Origin: Nocardioides marmoriginsengisoli
GTDB lineage: Bacteria; Actinomycetota; Actinomycetes; Propionibacteriales; Nocardioidaceae
Length of the DNA stretch: 64,000 nt
Assembly: GCF_003725695.1 (NCBI RefSeq)
Contig: NZ_RJSE01000007.1
Location: forward strand, 758,963-822,962
Direction: 5' to 3'
The notes below the pieces were generated by a model. The model ran no database searches. It was not told the origin of the DNA and saw only the letters and a program-made list of their open reading frames with translations. A program made the position numbers and the translations under genes. The stretch's first letter is position 1. The number at the start of each line of letters is the position of its first letter. Below, in pieces: positions 55,724-63,873 of this stretch.

Positions 55724-57505
55724 ATGAGCAACCTGCTCAACCTCGAGAAGGTCTCCAAGTCCTTCGGCATCCGGATCCTGCTCGACGAGATCAGCCTCGG
55801 CGTGGGGGTCGGGGAGCGGATCGGCATCGTCGGGCGCAACGGCGACGGCAAGACCACCCTGCTGAACCTGATGACCGGCCGCGAGGAGCCCGACAGCGGC
55901 CGGGTCTCGCGCTCCCGCGACCTGCACCTGGGGTACCTCGACCAGCGCGACCTGCTCGACGACACCCACACCGTCCGCGAGGTCGTCCTCGGCGGCAAGG
56001 CGGACCACGAGTGGGCGGCGGACGCGACCACCCGTGAGGTCGTCGAGGTGCTCCTGGACGGGATCGGCCTGGACCGCGAGGTGCACGGGCTCTCCGGCGG
56101 TGAGCGCCGGCGCTGCTCGCTCGCGAAGCTGCTGCTCGAGCCGGACGACCTGCTGATCCTCGACGAGCCGACCAACCACCTCGACGTCGAGGCGATCGCC
56201 TGGCTCGCCGACCACCTCAAGCGTCGTACGTCGGCCCTGGTCGTCGTCACCCACGACCGGTGGTTCCTCGACGAGGTCTGCGAGCAGACCTGGGAGGTCC
56301 ACGACGGCACCATCGACTACTACGAGGGCGGGTACGCCGCCTTCGTGCTCGCCAAGAACGAGCGGATGCGGCAGGCGGCCGCCAGCGAGCAGCGCCGGCA
56401 GAACCTGATGCGCAAGGAGCTCGCCTGGTTGCGCCGCGGCGCGCCCGCCCGTACGTCGAAGCCCAAGTTCCGCATCGACGCCGCCAACGAGCTGATCGCC
56501 GACGAGCCGCCGCCGCGGGACCGGCTGGCGCTGGAGCGGTTCGCCACCCAGCGCCTCGGCAAGGACGTGATCGACGTCGAGGACGTCGACCTGGTCCGGG
56601 GCGAGCGCACTCTCCTCCAGCACGCCACCTGGCGGCTCGGTCCGGGCGACCGGGTCGGTGTCGTCGGCGTCAACGGCGCCGGCAAGACCTCGCTGCTCTC
56701 GCTGGTCTCCGGGACGCTCGCGCCGACCAGGGGAAAGGTGAAGCAGGGCAGGACGGTGGCGCTGCAGCACCTGACCCAGAACGTGACCCCCGAGGACCCG
56801 AGCCAACGGGTGCTCGGCGCGATCGAGGACATCCGCCGGGTCGCGAAGAACGCCGGCGGGCAGGAGATCTCGGCGACCTCGATGCTGGAACGGTTCGGCT
56901 TCACCGGCGACCGGCTGACGGCTCGCCTCGGCGACCTCTCCGGTGGTGAGCGGCGGCGCTTCCAGCTGCTCAAGCTGCTGCTCTCCGAGCCGAACGTGCT
57001 GCTGCTCGACGAGCCGACCAACGACCTGGACATCGAGACGCTCGCGGTCCTGGAGGACTTCCTGGACGGGTGGCCCGGGACGCTGATCGTGGTCTCCCAC
57101 GACCGGTACTTCCTGGAGCGGGTCACCGACTCGATCTGGGCGCTGATGGGCGACGGGACCATCGGGATGCTGGCCAACGGGGTCGACCAGTACCTGGAGC
57201 TGCGGAAGTCGCAGGCCGCTCTTGTGGGCTCGGACATCGAGCCTGTCGAGATGCCCGGTGGTAGCGCCAAGTCCAAGGCGAGGATCGGCGGCGCCGAGGA
57301 GCGCGCGGCTCGCAAGACGATCGCCCGGGTCGAGAAGCAGATCGCCCGGCTGCTGGCGAGGGAGACCGAGCTGAACACCGCGATCGCCGAGGTCGCCGAC
57401 GACTACGAGGCGATGGCGAAGCTGGCCGAGGAGCTGCGCGCCGCCCAGGCCGAGCGGGACGTCCTGGAGCTGGAGTGGCTGGAGGCTTCGGCCGTCCTCG
57501 AGTGA
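55724..57505 (+). CDS. ABC-F family ATPase (Uup/Ettl-like)
   Basis: A 593-residue soluble protein with two ATPase domains and no membrane segment. Domain 1: GRNGDGKTT, LSGGERRR, LDEPTNHLD. Domain 2: GVNGAGKTS, LSGGERRRFQ, LDEPTNDLD. The C-terminal 90 residues form a charged coiled coil (ARKTIARVEKQIARLLARETEL). ABC-F proteins act on the ribosome in translation or antibiotic protection. ATG 55724 is 34 bases after ispE; its leader is short. Location next to ispE is conserved in actinobacteria. Confidence 0.93.
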   Translation: MSNLLNLEKVSKSFGIRILLDEISLGVGVGERIGIVGRNGDGKTTLLNLMTGREEPDSGRVSRSRDLHLGYLDQRDLLDDTHTVREVVLGGKADHEWAADATTREVVEVLLDGIGLDREVHGLSGGERRRCSLAKLLLEPDDLLILDEPTNHLDVEAIAWLADHLKRRTSALVVVTHDRWFLDEVCEQTWEVHDGTIDYYEGGYAAFVLAKNERMRQAAASEQRRQNLMRKELAWLRRGAPARTSKPKFRIDAANELIADEPPPRDRLALERFATQRLGKDVIDVEDVDLVRGERTLLQHATWRLGPGDRVGVVGVNGAGKTSLLSLVSGTLAPTRGKVKQGRTVALQHLTQNVTPEDPSQRVLGAIEDIRRVAKNAGGQEISATSMLERFGFTGDRLTARLGDLSGGERRRFQLLKLLLSEPNVLLLDEPTNDLDIETLAVLEDFLDGWPGTLIVVSHDRYFLERVTDSIWALMGDGTIGMLANGVDQYLELRKSQAALVGSDIEPVEMPGGSAKSKARIGGAEERAARKTIARVEKQIARLLARETELNTAIAEVADDYEAMAKLAEELRAAQAERDVLELEWLEASAVLE

Positions 57506-57547
57506 GACAGCGGCCGGATATGGCTCGACCGCCGGGGGTGCCGTCGG

Positions 57548-57553
57548 TACCGT
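57548..57553 (+). promoter_or_regulatory. -10 box of LysE-family gene, leaderless
   Basis: TACCGT lies 6 nt before GTG 57560 and no ribosome site is present. Confidence 0.4.
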
Positions 57554-57559
57554 GACCGG

Positions 57560-58204
57560 GTGATCTCGATCGACCAGTTCCTGACGTTCGGCCTCGCCGC
57601 GTTCATCATCATCGTGATCCCGGGACCGAGCGTGGTGTTCGTCGTCGGCCGGGCGCTCGCCTACGGCCGCGGGGTCGCGCTGGCCTCGGTGATCGGCAAC
57701 ACCCTCGGACTGGTCACGATCGTGGTGCTCGTCGCGGCCGGCCTCGGCGTGATCGTGCAGGAGTCGATCGTGGTGTTCACGATCCTCAAGCTCGCCGGGG
57801 CGGCGTACCTGATCTACCTCGGTGTCGAAGCGGTACGTCGGCGCAAGGAGTTCCTGACCGCGGGCGGTCCCGACGACGCCGGGCCGCGGATGACCTGGCC
57901 GCGCGCGATCCGGCAGGGCTTCGTCGTCGGCGCGTCGAACCCCAAGGGCTACATGATGATGGCGGCCGTACTGCCGCAGTTCATCGACCGTGGCGAGGGT
58001 CACCTGCAGCTGCAGATGCTGCTGCTCGGCCTGGTGGCCACCACGATCGGCCTGCTCTCGGACAGCATCTGGGCGCTGATCGCCTCGCAGCTGCGGACCT
58101 GGTTCAACCGCTCCGCCAAGCGCGGCGAGGCGATGGGGACGGTCGGCGGCGTCTCGATGATCGGCCTCGGCGTCGCGCTCGCCGTCACCGGCGACGGACA
58201 CTGA
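57560..58204 (+). CDS. LysE/RhtB family exporter
   Basis: A 214-residue membrane protein with six hydrophobic segments and the family signature 'VIPGPSVVFVVGRALAYGRGVALASVIGNTLG'. 'FVVGASNPKGYMMMAAVLPQF' is the second diagnostic stretch. It should export amino acids or related compounds. GTG 57560 is chosen. It ends 18 bases before the convergent LuxR gene. Confidence 0.88.
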   Translation: MISIDQFLTFGLAAFIIIVIPGPSVVFVVGRALAYGRGVALASVIGNTLGLVTIVVLVAAGLGVIVQESIVVFTILKLAGAAYLIYLGVEAVRRRKEFLTAGGPDDAGPRMTWPRAIRQGFVVGASNPKGYMMMAAVLPQFIDRGEGHLQLQMLLLGLVATTIGLLSDSIWALIASQLRTWFNRSAKRGEAMGTVGGVSMIGLGVALAVTGDGH

Positions 58205-58222
58205 CCTCGGGCCGGGCCGCGC

Positions 58223-59251
58223 TCAGGCGGCTCCGGCGATCCGGGCCAGCAGCACCTGCCGGGTGCGCGCCCCGGCCTTTGCCAGTACCGCCTTCACGTG
58301 GTCGTTGACGGTGTGCTCGGAGAGGAAGAGCTGTCCGGCGATCTCGCGGGTGTCCAGACCGATGCCGAGCAGGCCGATCACCTGGGCCTCGCGGTCCGAG
58401 AGACCGTGCGCCCGGGCGAACAGGTCGAGTCGCTCGGCGGTGGTGGCGGGCTCGATCGAGACCGCGATCTCCGCGCCGAGCCGGGACGCCTTCACCGTCA
58501 CCCAGCGGCTGCCGCCGAGGTGCACCCGGGACCACGGCTCGCCGACCGGGATGCCGGCTTCCTCGGCGAGGAGCGCGGCGGCGAGGTTGTAGGCGGCCGC
58601 CGGGATCGGTGCCCGGAGCTCGTCCGGCGGGAGCAGCGTGAACAGCGCGGTGGCGGCGCCCTCGGTCAGCTGGTGGACGACCAGGTCCGGCCCCAGCAGC
58701 ACGACCGCCGGCCCGACCGGGAGCAGCTGCTCGGCCGGGTCGACGAAGGTGCGGGCGAGGGCGGCCCGCAGGCCGGCGGTCACCGGGCCGACCAGGCCGG
58801 TCAGCACGGCGAGGTCGGCGGCGGTGAACGGCTCCGTCGTACGCCACAGGTCGAGGTACGCCCAGGTCCCGTACGGGTCGGCGAAGGCGACCGTCGCGGT
58901 GTCCACGACGCCGACCTCCCGCAGCACGTGCTGCCAGAGCGGCGAGTCCGATGCGTCGCCGGTGCCGAGCAGGGAGGCTGCCGGTCGGCCGACCAGCTGG
59001 TCGACCCGGTTCAGCGTGGTCAGGTAGCGCCAGCGGATCGTCTCCGGGAGCCGGTCCCACGGCAGCATCGGTACGTCGGCGTGCGGGGCCGTCGCCACCC
59101 TCGTCACCGGGTCGGTGAGCGCGAAGACGTGGCCGTCGTACGGGACCGCCGGGCGCAGCAGCTCCAGCACCCGTTCGCGCAGGGCCTTCGCGGTGTGCCG
59201 CTCGGAGCACAGCCGTTCGATCCGGCCGTTCAGGCCGCCTGTCGCCCTCAC
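58223..59251 (-). CDS. LuxR family regulator with N-terminal sensor region
   Basis: A 342-residue regulator. The C-terminal HTH is clear (GLSDREAQVIGLLGIGLDTREIAGQLFLSEHTVNDHVKAVLAKAG); the N-terminal 270 residues resemble a GAF/PAS-type sensor and have no receiver aspartate. GTG 59251 is chosen because TAGGGT lies 7 nt upstream; GTG 59260 falls inside that box. It is divergent from the small monooxygenase-like gene. Confidence 0.87.
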   Translation of the reverse strand: MRATGGLNGRIERLCSERHTAKALRERVLELLRPAVPYDGHVFALTDPVTRVATAPHADVPMLPWDRLPETIRWRYLTTLNRVDQLVGRPAASLLGTGDASDSPLWQHVLREVGVVDTATVAFADPYGTWAYLDLWRTTEPFTAADLAVLTGLVGPVTAGLRAALARTFVDPAEQLLPVGPAVVLLGPDLVVHQLTEGAATALFTLLPPDELRAPIPAAAYNLAAALLAEEAGIPVGEPWSRVHLGGSRWVTVKASRLGAEIAVSIEPATTAERLDLFARAHGLSDREAQVIGLLGIGLDTREIAGQLFLSEHTVNDHVKAVLAKAGARTRQVLLARIAGAA

Positions 59252-59258
59252 CCGCCCC

Positions 59259-59264
59259 ACCCTA
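59259..59264 (-). promoter_or_regulatory. -10 box of the LuxR gene, leaderless
   Basis: On the minus strand this reads TAGGGT, 7 nt before GTG 59251. It decides the start codon in favour of 59251 over 59260. Confidence 0.5.
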
Positions 59265-59365
59265 GGGGCGTGCCGGAGGCGGCGGAATCCCCAGGATCAG
59301 GGATACCGCGGCGTCGGCAGGCGGCACAGGCTGGTGGTCCGATCCGGCAACCCGAGGAGCCCGTG

Positions 59366-59680
59366 ATGATCACCTTGCACATCGAGAACACCGTCCACGA
59401 CTACGAGTCCTGGAAGGCGGCCTTCGACAAGTTCGACCGCTTCCGTGCCGACCAGGGGGTGCGGTCGTACCGCCTGACCCGTCGGGTCGAGGACGGCAAC
59501 CAGGTGGCGATCGACCTGACCTTCGACACCGCCGAGGAGGCGACCGCCTTCCGCGGTGCCCTGGAGCAGATCTGGCGGACGCCGCAGTCCCAGGAGCAGC
59601 TGGTGGCGCACGGTTCGCCGACGCTCCACGAGCTCGTCGAGGAGCGGGTGCCTACCGCAGCGGCCCCATCAGCCGTTTGA
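59366..59680 (+). CDS. Small ferredoxin-like fold protein (antibiotic biosynthesis monooxygenase/cyclase type)
   Basis: A 104-residue protein with an alternating strand-helix pattern (MITLHIENTVHDYESWKAAF ... YRLTRRVEDGNQVAIDLTFDTAEEATAF) like dimeric alpha-beta barrel proteins. Function is unknown. ATG 59366 follows GAGGAG; GTG 59363 is an alternative one codon earlier. Its last 29 bases overlap the convergent MarR gene. Confidence 0.72.
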   Translation: MITLHIENTVHDYESWKAAFDKFDRFRADQGVRSYRLTRRVEDGNQVAIDLTFDTAEEATAFRGALEQIWRTPQSQEQLVAHGSPTLHELVEERVPTAAAPSAV

Positions 59681-60149
59681 GCAGGCCGGCCAGGTCGCGA
59701 CGCTCGGCCGCGGACAGCTCCGCAAGCAGGTCGCGCTCGCTGGCGATCAGGGTCTCGAAGGCGCCGTCGACGGCGCTCTTGCCGGAGGCCGTGAGCCCGA
59801 CCAGGACGCCGCGCCGGTCGTCCGGATCAGGGGAGCGGTCGACGAAGCCGCGCTGGGTGAGCCGGTCGATCCGGTTGGTCATGGTGCCGCTGGTCACCAT
59901 CGTCTCGCGGAGGAGCTGGCCGGGGCTGAGCTGGTAGGGCTCGCCGGCGCGGCGCAGCGCCGCGAGGACGTCGAACTCCCAGGGCTCGATGGACTCGGCC
60001 GTGAACGCCTCTCGCCGGGCCAGGTCGAGCAGCCGGGCGAGCCGGCTGATCCGGCTGAACACCTCGACCGGTGCCAGGTCGAGGTCGTTCCGCTCGCGCT
60101 TCCACGCCTGGACCAGGGCGTCGACCTCGTCGGACTCGCTGGCTGGCAT
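59652..60149 (-). CDS. MarR family transcriptional regulator
   Basis: A 165-residue winged-helix regulator with MarR pattern 'LSPGQLLRETMVTSGTMTNRIDRLTQRGFVDRSPDPDDRRGVLVGLTASGKSAV'. TAAGAT lies 6 nt before ATG 60149 on its strand (60156-60161), so the mRNA is probably leaderless. A near-palindrome 24 bp upstream is the likely operator. It is divergent from a VOC gene that it may control. Confidence 0.9.
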   Translation of the reverse strand: MPASESDEVDALVQAWKRERNDLDLAPVEVFSRISRLARLLDLARREAFTAESIEPWEFDVLAALRRAGEPYQLSPGQLLRETMVTSGTMTNRIDRLTQRGFVDRSPDPDDRRGVLVGLTASGKSAVDGAFETLIASERDLLAELSAAERRDLAGLLKRLMGPLR

Positions 60150-60155
60150 GCAGGC

Positions 60156-60161
60156 ATCTTA
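60156..60161 (-). promoter_or_regulatory. -10 box of marR gene, leaderless
   Basis: Read on the minus strand this is TAAGAT, 6 nt before ATG 60149. The palindrome at 60173-60186 would lie over the -20 to -35 region. Confidence 0.5.
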
Positions 60162-60172
60162 GTCGGAAAGAT

Positions 60173-60186
60173 TCTTGATATCGAGA
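60173..60186. promoter_or_regulatory. MarR operator candidate
   Basis: TCTTGATATCGAGA is symmetric around GATATC with 12 of 14 positions in agreement. Its position between the divergent marR and VOC genes and its form (like the ATCTCGA-type sites of MhqR-class MarR proteins) suggest autoregulation. Confidence 0.5.
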
Positions 60187-60227
60187 GAAGTCTGGGAACT
60201 GTCGGCGACCCGGGCGACGATGGCGGC

Positions 60228-60620
60228 ATGATCGATCACTTCGGCATCAACTGCGCAGACCTGGACGCCGCCACGACGTTCTACGACACCGTGCTGGCCA
60301 CCCTCGGGCACACCCGGCTCAAGGAGTTCTCCGACGACCAGGGGCACGGCGCCATCGGGTACGGCACCACCAAGCCGGACTTCTGGATCTCCCGGTTCAG
60401 CGACGACCTCGGACCCAACCGGGAGATGCACCTGGCGTTCAGCGCCCCGGACGCGGCGACGGTCCGTGCGTTCGTCGAGGCCGCGGTCGGCCTCGGGGCC
60501 GAGGTGCTGCACGAGCCGCGGCACTTCCCGGAGTACCACGACCACTACTACGGCGGGTTCGTGCGCGACCCGGACGGCAACAACGTCGAGGCGGTCTGCC
60601 ACCGGGTGGCGCCGGAGTGA
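60228..60620 (+). CDS. VOC family protein (glyoxalase/dioxygenase fold)
   Basis: A 130-residue VOC protein with 'MIDHFGINCADLDAATTFYDTVLATLGH', 'REMHLAFSAPDAATVRAFVEAAVGLGA' and 'YYGGFVRDPDGNNVEAVCH'; the metal-binding His in the first strand (H4), His in the third and E near the end are typical. It may detoxify an electrophile or act as a dioxygenase. It is divergent from the MarR gene. Confidence 0.85.
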   Translation: MIDHFGINCADLDAATTFYDTVLATLGHTRLKEFSDDQGHGAIGYGTTKPDFWISRFSDDLGPNREMHLAFSAPDAATVRAFVEAAVGLGAEVLHEPRHFPEYHDHYYGGFVRDPDGNNVEAVCHRVAPE

Positions 60621-60635
60621 GCCGGGGACCGCGGA

Positions 60636-61277
60636 TCAGTTCTTGAGCCGCAGCTCCGGCTTGGCCTCCAGCCCGGAGAGGCCGTTCCAGGCGAGGTTGA
60701 CCAGGTTGGCGGCGACGACCTCCTTGGCCGGCTTGCGCGCGTCCAGCCACCACTGCCCGGTGGTGCCGACCATGCCGACCAGCATCTGCGCGTACATCGG
60801 CGCCGCCTTCGGATCGAAGCCGCGGCGCTTGAACTGGTCGACCAGGATCCCTTCGACCCGGGTGGCGATGTCGCTGATGATCGAGACGTAGGAGCCGGAC
60901 GCGGACCCGAGCGGGGTGTCGCGGACCAGGATCCTGAAGCCCTCCGAGGACTGCTCGATGTAGGTGAGCAGCGCGAAGGCGGCCTGCTCGATGAGCACCC
61001 GAGGGGAATCGGCGGTCAGCGCCTGGCGCATCATGTCGAGCAGCTGCCGGACCTCGCGGTCGACGACGACGGCGTACAGGCCTTCCTTGCCGCCGAAGTG
61101 CTCGTAGACGACCGGCTTCGAGACCTCGGCGCGGGAGGCGATCTCCTCGACCGACGCCCCGTCGAAGCCCTTCTCGGAGAAGACGGTGCGGGCGATCTCG
61201 ATGAGCTGCTCGCGGCGCTCGGCCGCCGTCATCCGGCTGCGGGCAGGCTTCTTGGATCGTTCGTCGCGGGAGGGCAC
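60636..61277 (-). CDS. TetR family transcriptional regulator
   Basis: A 213-residue regulator with HTH 'FDGASVEEIASRAEVSKPVVYEHFGGKEGLYAVVVDREV' and a TetR_C-like domain. GTG 61277 has CAGGAT 6 nt upstream. It is divergent from the DinB gene with a 44-bp gap where both promoters overlap. Confidence 0.9.
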   Translation of the reverse strand: MPSRDERSKKPARSRMTAAERREQLIEIARTVFSEKGFDGASVEEIASRAEVSKPVVYEHFGGKEGLYAVVVDREVRQLLDMMRQALTADSPRVLIEQAAFALLTYIEQSSEGFRILVRDTPLGSASGSYVSIISDIATRVEGILVDQFKRRGFDPKAAPMYAQMLVGMVGTTGQWWLDARKPAKEVVAANLVNLAWNGLSGLEAKPELRLKN

Positions 61278-61309
61278 CCGGCCATCCTGCCAGTGTCGGC
61301 ACCGCTGAC

Positions 61310-61315
61310 TAGGGT
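61310..61315 (+). promoter_or_regulatory. -10 box of DinB gene, leaderless
   Basis: TAGGGT lies 6 nt before ATG 61322. The promoter overlaps that of the divergent TetR gene, allowing joint control by one operator. Confidence 0.45.
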
Positions 61316-61321
61316 CGGAGC

Positions 61322-61894
61322 ATGACGGACCTGAAGGCGGAGCTGCACGAGAAGCTGAGGAGCACCCGGGCGGTGCTCCTGGACAAGCTCGCGGGTCTGA
61401 GCGAGTACGACGCCCGCCGGCCGATGACCGCGAGCGGCACCAACCTGCTCGGCCTGGTCAAGCACATGACCGGCAACGAGCACGTCTACCTCGGGGAGGC
61501 GTTCGGGCGCACGCCGCCGGACGTGCTGCCGTGGGTCGCGGACGGCTCGATCTGGGACGGCGCCGACATGTGGGCGACGGCGGAGGAGTCCCGCGAGCAC
61601 CTGATCGCGCTCTACGAGCGTGCCTGCGCCCACGGCGACGCCACCCTCGCCGCGCTCGACCTGGACGCGGTCGGCTCGGTGCCGCACTGGCCCGAGGAGC
61701 GCCGGGCGACGACGCTGGGCGTGCTGCTGATCCGGATGGTCAGCGAGACCGCGCAGCACGCCGGGCACGCCGATCTCTGCCGGGAGCTAATCGACGGGTC
61801 CGGGCAGGCGGACCGGGCCGAGATCGGCGACGCTGCCTACTGGGACGACTACGTCGCGACGATCCAGGCGGCCGCGGAGAGGTTCAGGAGCTGA
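61322..61894 (+). CDS. DinB family protein (DUF664/mycothiol-transferase-like)
   Basis: A 190-residue four-helix bundle protein. Three metal-binding histidines are expected: one in LGLVKHMTGNE and two in TAQHAGHAD. This is the actinobacterial DinB/DUF664 pattern related to mycothiol-dependent enzymes. Its last 11 bases overlap the convergent desaturase gene. Confidence 0.85.
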   Translation: MTDLKAELHEKLRSTRAVLLDKLAGLSEYDARRPMTASGTNLLGLVKHMTGNEHVYLGEAFGRTPPDVLPWVADGSIWDGADMWATAEESREHLIALYERACAHGDATLAALDLDAVGSVPHWPEERRATTLGVLLIRMVSETAQHAGHADLCRELIDGSGQADRAEIGDAAYWDDYVATIQAAAERFRS

Positions 61895-62843
61895 CCGGCT
61901 GCGCGCTGACCAGCTTGGCCTGGATCCGCTCGGCGACGGGCCAGCGGACCTCCTTGACCCAGCCGGCCTTCTCCAGCAGCCAGATCAGTCGCGCGGAGGT
62001 GTCCAGCTGACCGCGCTGCACGCCGTGCCGGGCGCAGGTCGGGTCGGCGTGGTGCAGGTTGTGCCAGGACTCGCCCATCGACGGGATCGCCAGCCACCAG
62101 ACGTTGGCGGACTTGTCGCGGGAGACGAACGGGCGGTCGCCGATGGTGTGGCAGATCGAGTTGATCGACCAGGTCACGTGGTGCAGCAGCGCGACCCGGA
62201 CCAGGGAGCCCCAGAAGAACGCGGTCAGCGCGCCCTGCCAGGACCAGGTGATCAGGCCGCCGAGGGCGGCGGGCAGCAGCATCGAGAGCAGCACGAAGGC
62301 CCAGAAGTGCCGGGAGATCCGGATCAGGTCGCGGTCCTTGAGCAGGTCCGGGGCGTACTTGCGCTGCACGGTCTGCTCGGAGTCGAAGAGCCACATCATG
62401 TGCGCGTGCCAGAAGCCCTTCCAGAGCGCGCGCAGGTTGGTGCCGTACTTCCACGGGCTGTGCGGGTCGCCGTCGCGGTCGGAGAACTTGTGGTGCTTGC
62501 GGTGGTCGGCGACCCAGCGCACCAGCGGCCCCTGGACGGCCATCGAGCCGGCGACGGCGAGGGCGTTCTTCACGAACCGATTGGGCTTGAAGGACTTGTG
62601 CGTGAAGAGCCGGTGGAAGCCGACCGTGATGCCGTGCCCGGTGAACCAGTACATCGCCCCCATGATCAGCAGGTCCGACCAGCCGAGCCAACCGCCCCAG
62701 GCGATCGGGATCGCGGCGAGCAGCGCCAGGAACGGAACGGCGATGAAGATGCCCAGAGCAACCTGTTCGGTCAGCGACTGGGTGTCGCCGCCCATGGTGG
62801 CGTGCTGGGTGATCGGCTCGTCCAGGACGGGGGAGGCGGTCAT
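61884..62843 (-). CDS. Acyl-CoA delta-9 desaturase (membrane fatty acid desaturase)
   Basis: A 319-residue membrane di-iron enzyme that introduces a double bond in saturated acyl chains. The three histidine boxes are HRLFTH (77-82), HRKHH (114-118) and HNLHH (261-265). Hydrophobic segments lie between them. ATG 62843 follows GAAGGA. A palindrome about 75 bp upstream suggests regulation by membrane lipid state. Confidence 0.92.
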   Translation of the reverse strand: MTASPVLDEPITQHATMGGDTQSLTEQVALGIFIAVPFLALLAAIPIAWGGWLGWSDLLIMGAMYWFTGHGITVGFHRLFTHKSFKPNRFVKNALAVAGSMAVQGPLVRWVADHRKHHKFSDRDGDPHSPWKYGTNLRALWKGFWHAHMMWLFDSEQTVQRKYAPDLLKDRDLIRISRHFWAFVLLSMLLPAALGGLITWSWQGALTAFFWGSLVRVALLHHVTWSINSICHTIGDRPFVSRDKSANVWWLAIPSMGESWHNLHHADPTCARHGVQRGQLDTSARLIWLLEKAGWVKEVRWPVAERIQAKLVSAQPVSS

Positions 62844-62915
62844 CGTTCATCCTTCACGGAGGTGCCCCTACGGGCAGGTCTCCACCGGCATGGAGACGCA
62901 GATGCGAAAACCGTA

Positions 62916-62933
62916 ACCTACGGCTGCGTAGGT
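62916..62933. promoter_or_regulatory. Operator candidate upstream of the desaturase
   Basis: ACCTACG (62916-62922) and CGTAGGT (62927-62933) are perfect 7-bp inverted arms around GCTG. It lies 73 bp upstream of the desaturase start and 78 bp before the divergent thioesterase gene. A TetR-type fatty acid regulator is the probable binder. Confidence 0.55.
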
Positions 62934-63010
62934 CGGGAATCGATGAGGCCTATTGCACATCGGGCCGGGGTCCGTGACGGGGTCCGTTAGCTCGCCGGGA
63001 GAATGGCGCC

Positions 63011-63871
63011 ATGACGCAGAGCACGCCGGCCGCCACGAAGTACGCGCTGTTCCGGGCCGAGGGAGACCTGCTGGTTCCCCAGGACATCGCCCGCAGCCTC
63101 TGGCGCGAGGACCAGATGCACGGGGTCGCCACCAGTGGCGCGCTCGCCCGTGAGCTGGAGCGGGCGGTGGCCGCGGCGGGTCGCGACGACCTGCGGCCGG
63201 CGCGCTACACCGTGGACCTCTTCCGGGCGCCGAGCATGGGTCCGTGCCGCCTGGAGTCGACCGTGGTCCGGGAGGGCTCGCGGCTGATGCTGGTCGACGC
63301 GACCCTCTCCCAGGACGGCGACATCGTGGCCCGGGGGAGCGCGATGTTCCTCAAGGCCACCGAGAACCCGCCCGGCCAGGTCTGGGCGCCCACCGACGAG
63401 CCGACCCCGCCACCGCTGGAGATCGCCCCCGTCTCCGAGGAGCCGCGGGTGCCGATCTTCTTCAGCGACGGCATCGGCTGGTCGCAGAACTTCGCCGAGC
63501 ACCAGAACGGCGGCCGCAAGCAGACCTGGCAGTCGGCGCTGGCGATCGTGGTCGGGGAGAAGCCGACCCCGTTCCAGGGCCTCGCGGGTGCGGCCGACTC
63601 GACCAGCATGGTGGTGAACTGGGGCACCGAGGGCGTGCAGTACATCAACACCGACATCACCCTGGCGATCTCCCGGGTGCCGGTCAGCCAGGAGATCGGG
63701 CTGTCCGCGACCAGCTGGACCTCGCACGACGGCATCTCCACCGGTACGGCGCGGGTCTTCGACCGCCAGGGGCCGATCGGCACCAGCACGGTCACCTCGG
63801 TCTCGAACGCCCGTCGGGCGGTCGACTTCACCCAGCACGACTTCACCGAGGACTCGATCAACGGCGCCTAG
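63011..63871 (+). CDS. TesB-like acyl-CoA thioesterase (double hotdog)
   Basis: A 286-residue protein with an N-terminal hotdog (about 25-125, 'MHGVATSGALARELERAVAA') and a C-terminal hotdog ending in 'LSATSWTSHDGISTGTARVFDRQGPIGTSTVTSVSN'. The N-terminal region 'RYTVDLFRAP' is characteristic of Acyl-CoA thioesterase 3/TesB. Substrate is probably a fatty acyl-CoA. The weak GGAG site upstream of ATG 63011 fits the start. It is divergent from the desaturase. Confidence 0.82.
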   Translation: MTQSTPAATKYALFRAEGDLLVPQDIARSLWREDQMHGVATSGALARELERAVAAAGRDDLRPARYTVDLFRAPSMGPCRLESTVVREGSRLMLVDATLSQDGDIVARGSAMFLKATENPPGQVWAPTDEPTPPPLEIAPVSEEPRVPIFFSDGIGWSQNFAEHQNGGRKQTWQSALAIVVGEKPTPFQGLAGAADSTSMVVNWGTEGVQYINTDITLAISRVPVSQEIGLSATSWTSHDGISTGTARVFDRQGPIGTSTVTSVSNARRAVDFTQHDFTEDSINGA

Positions 63872-63873
63872 GG

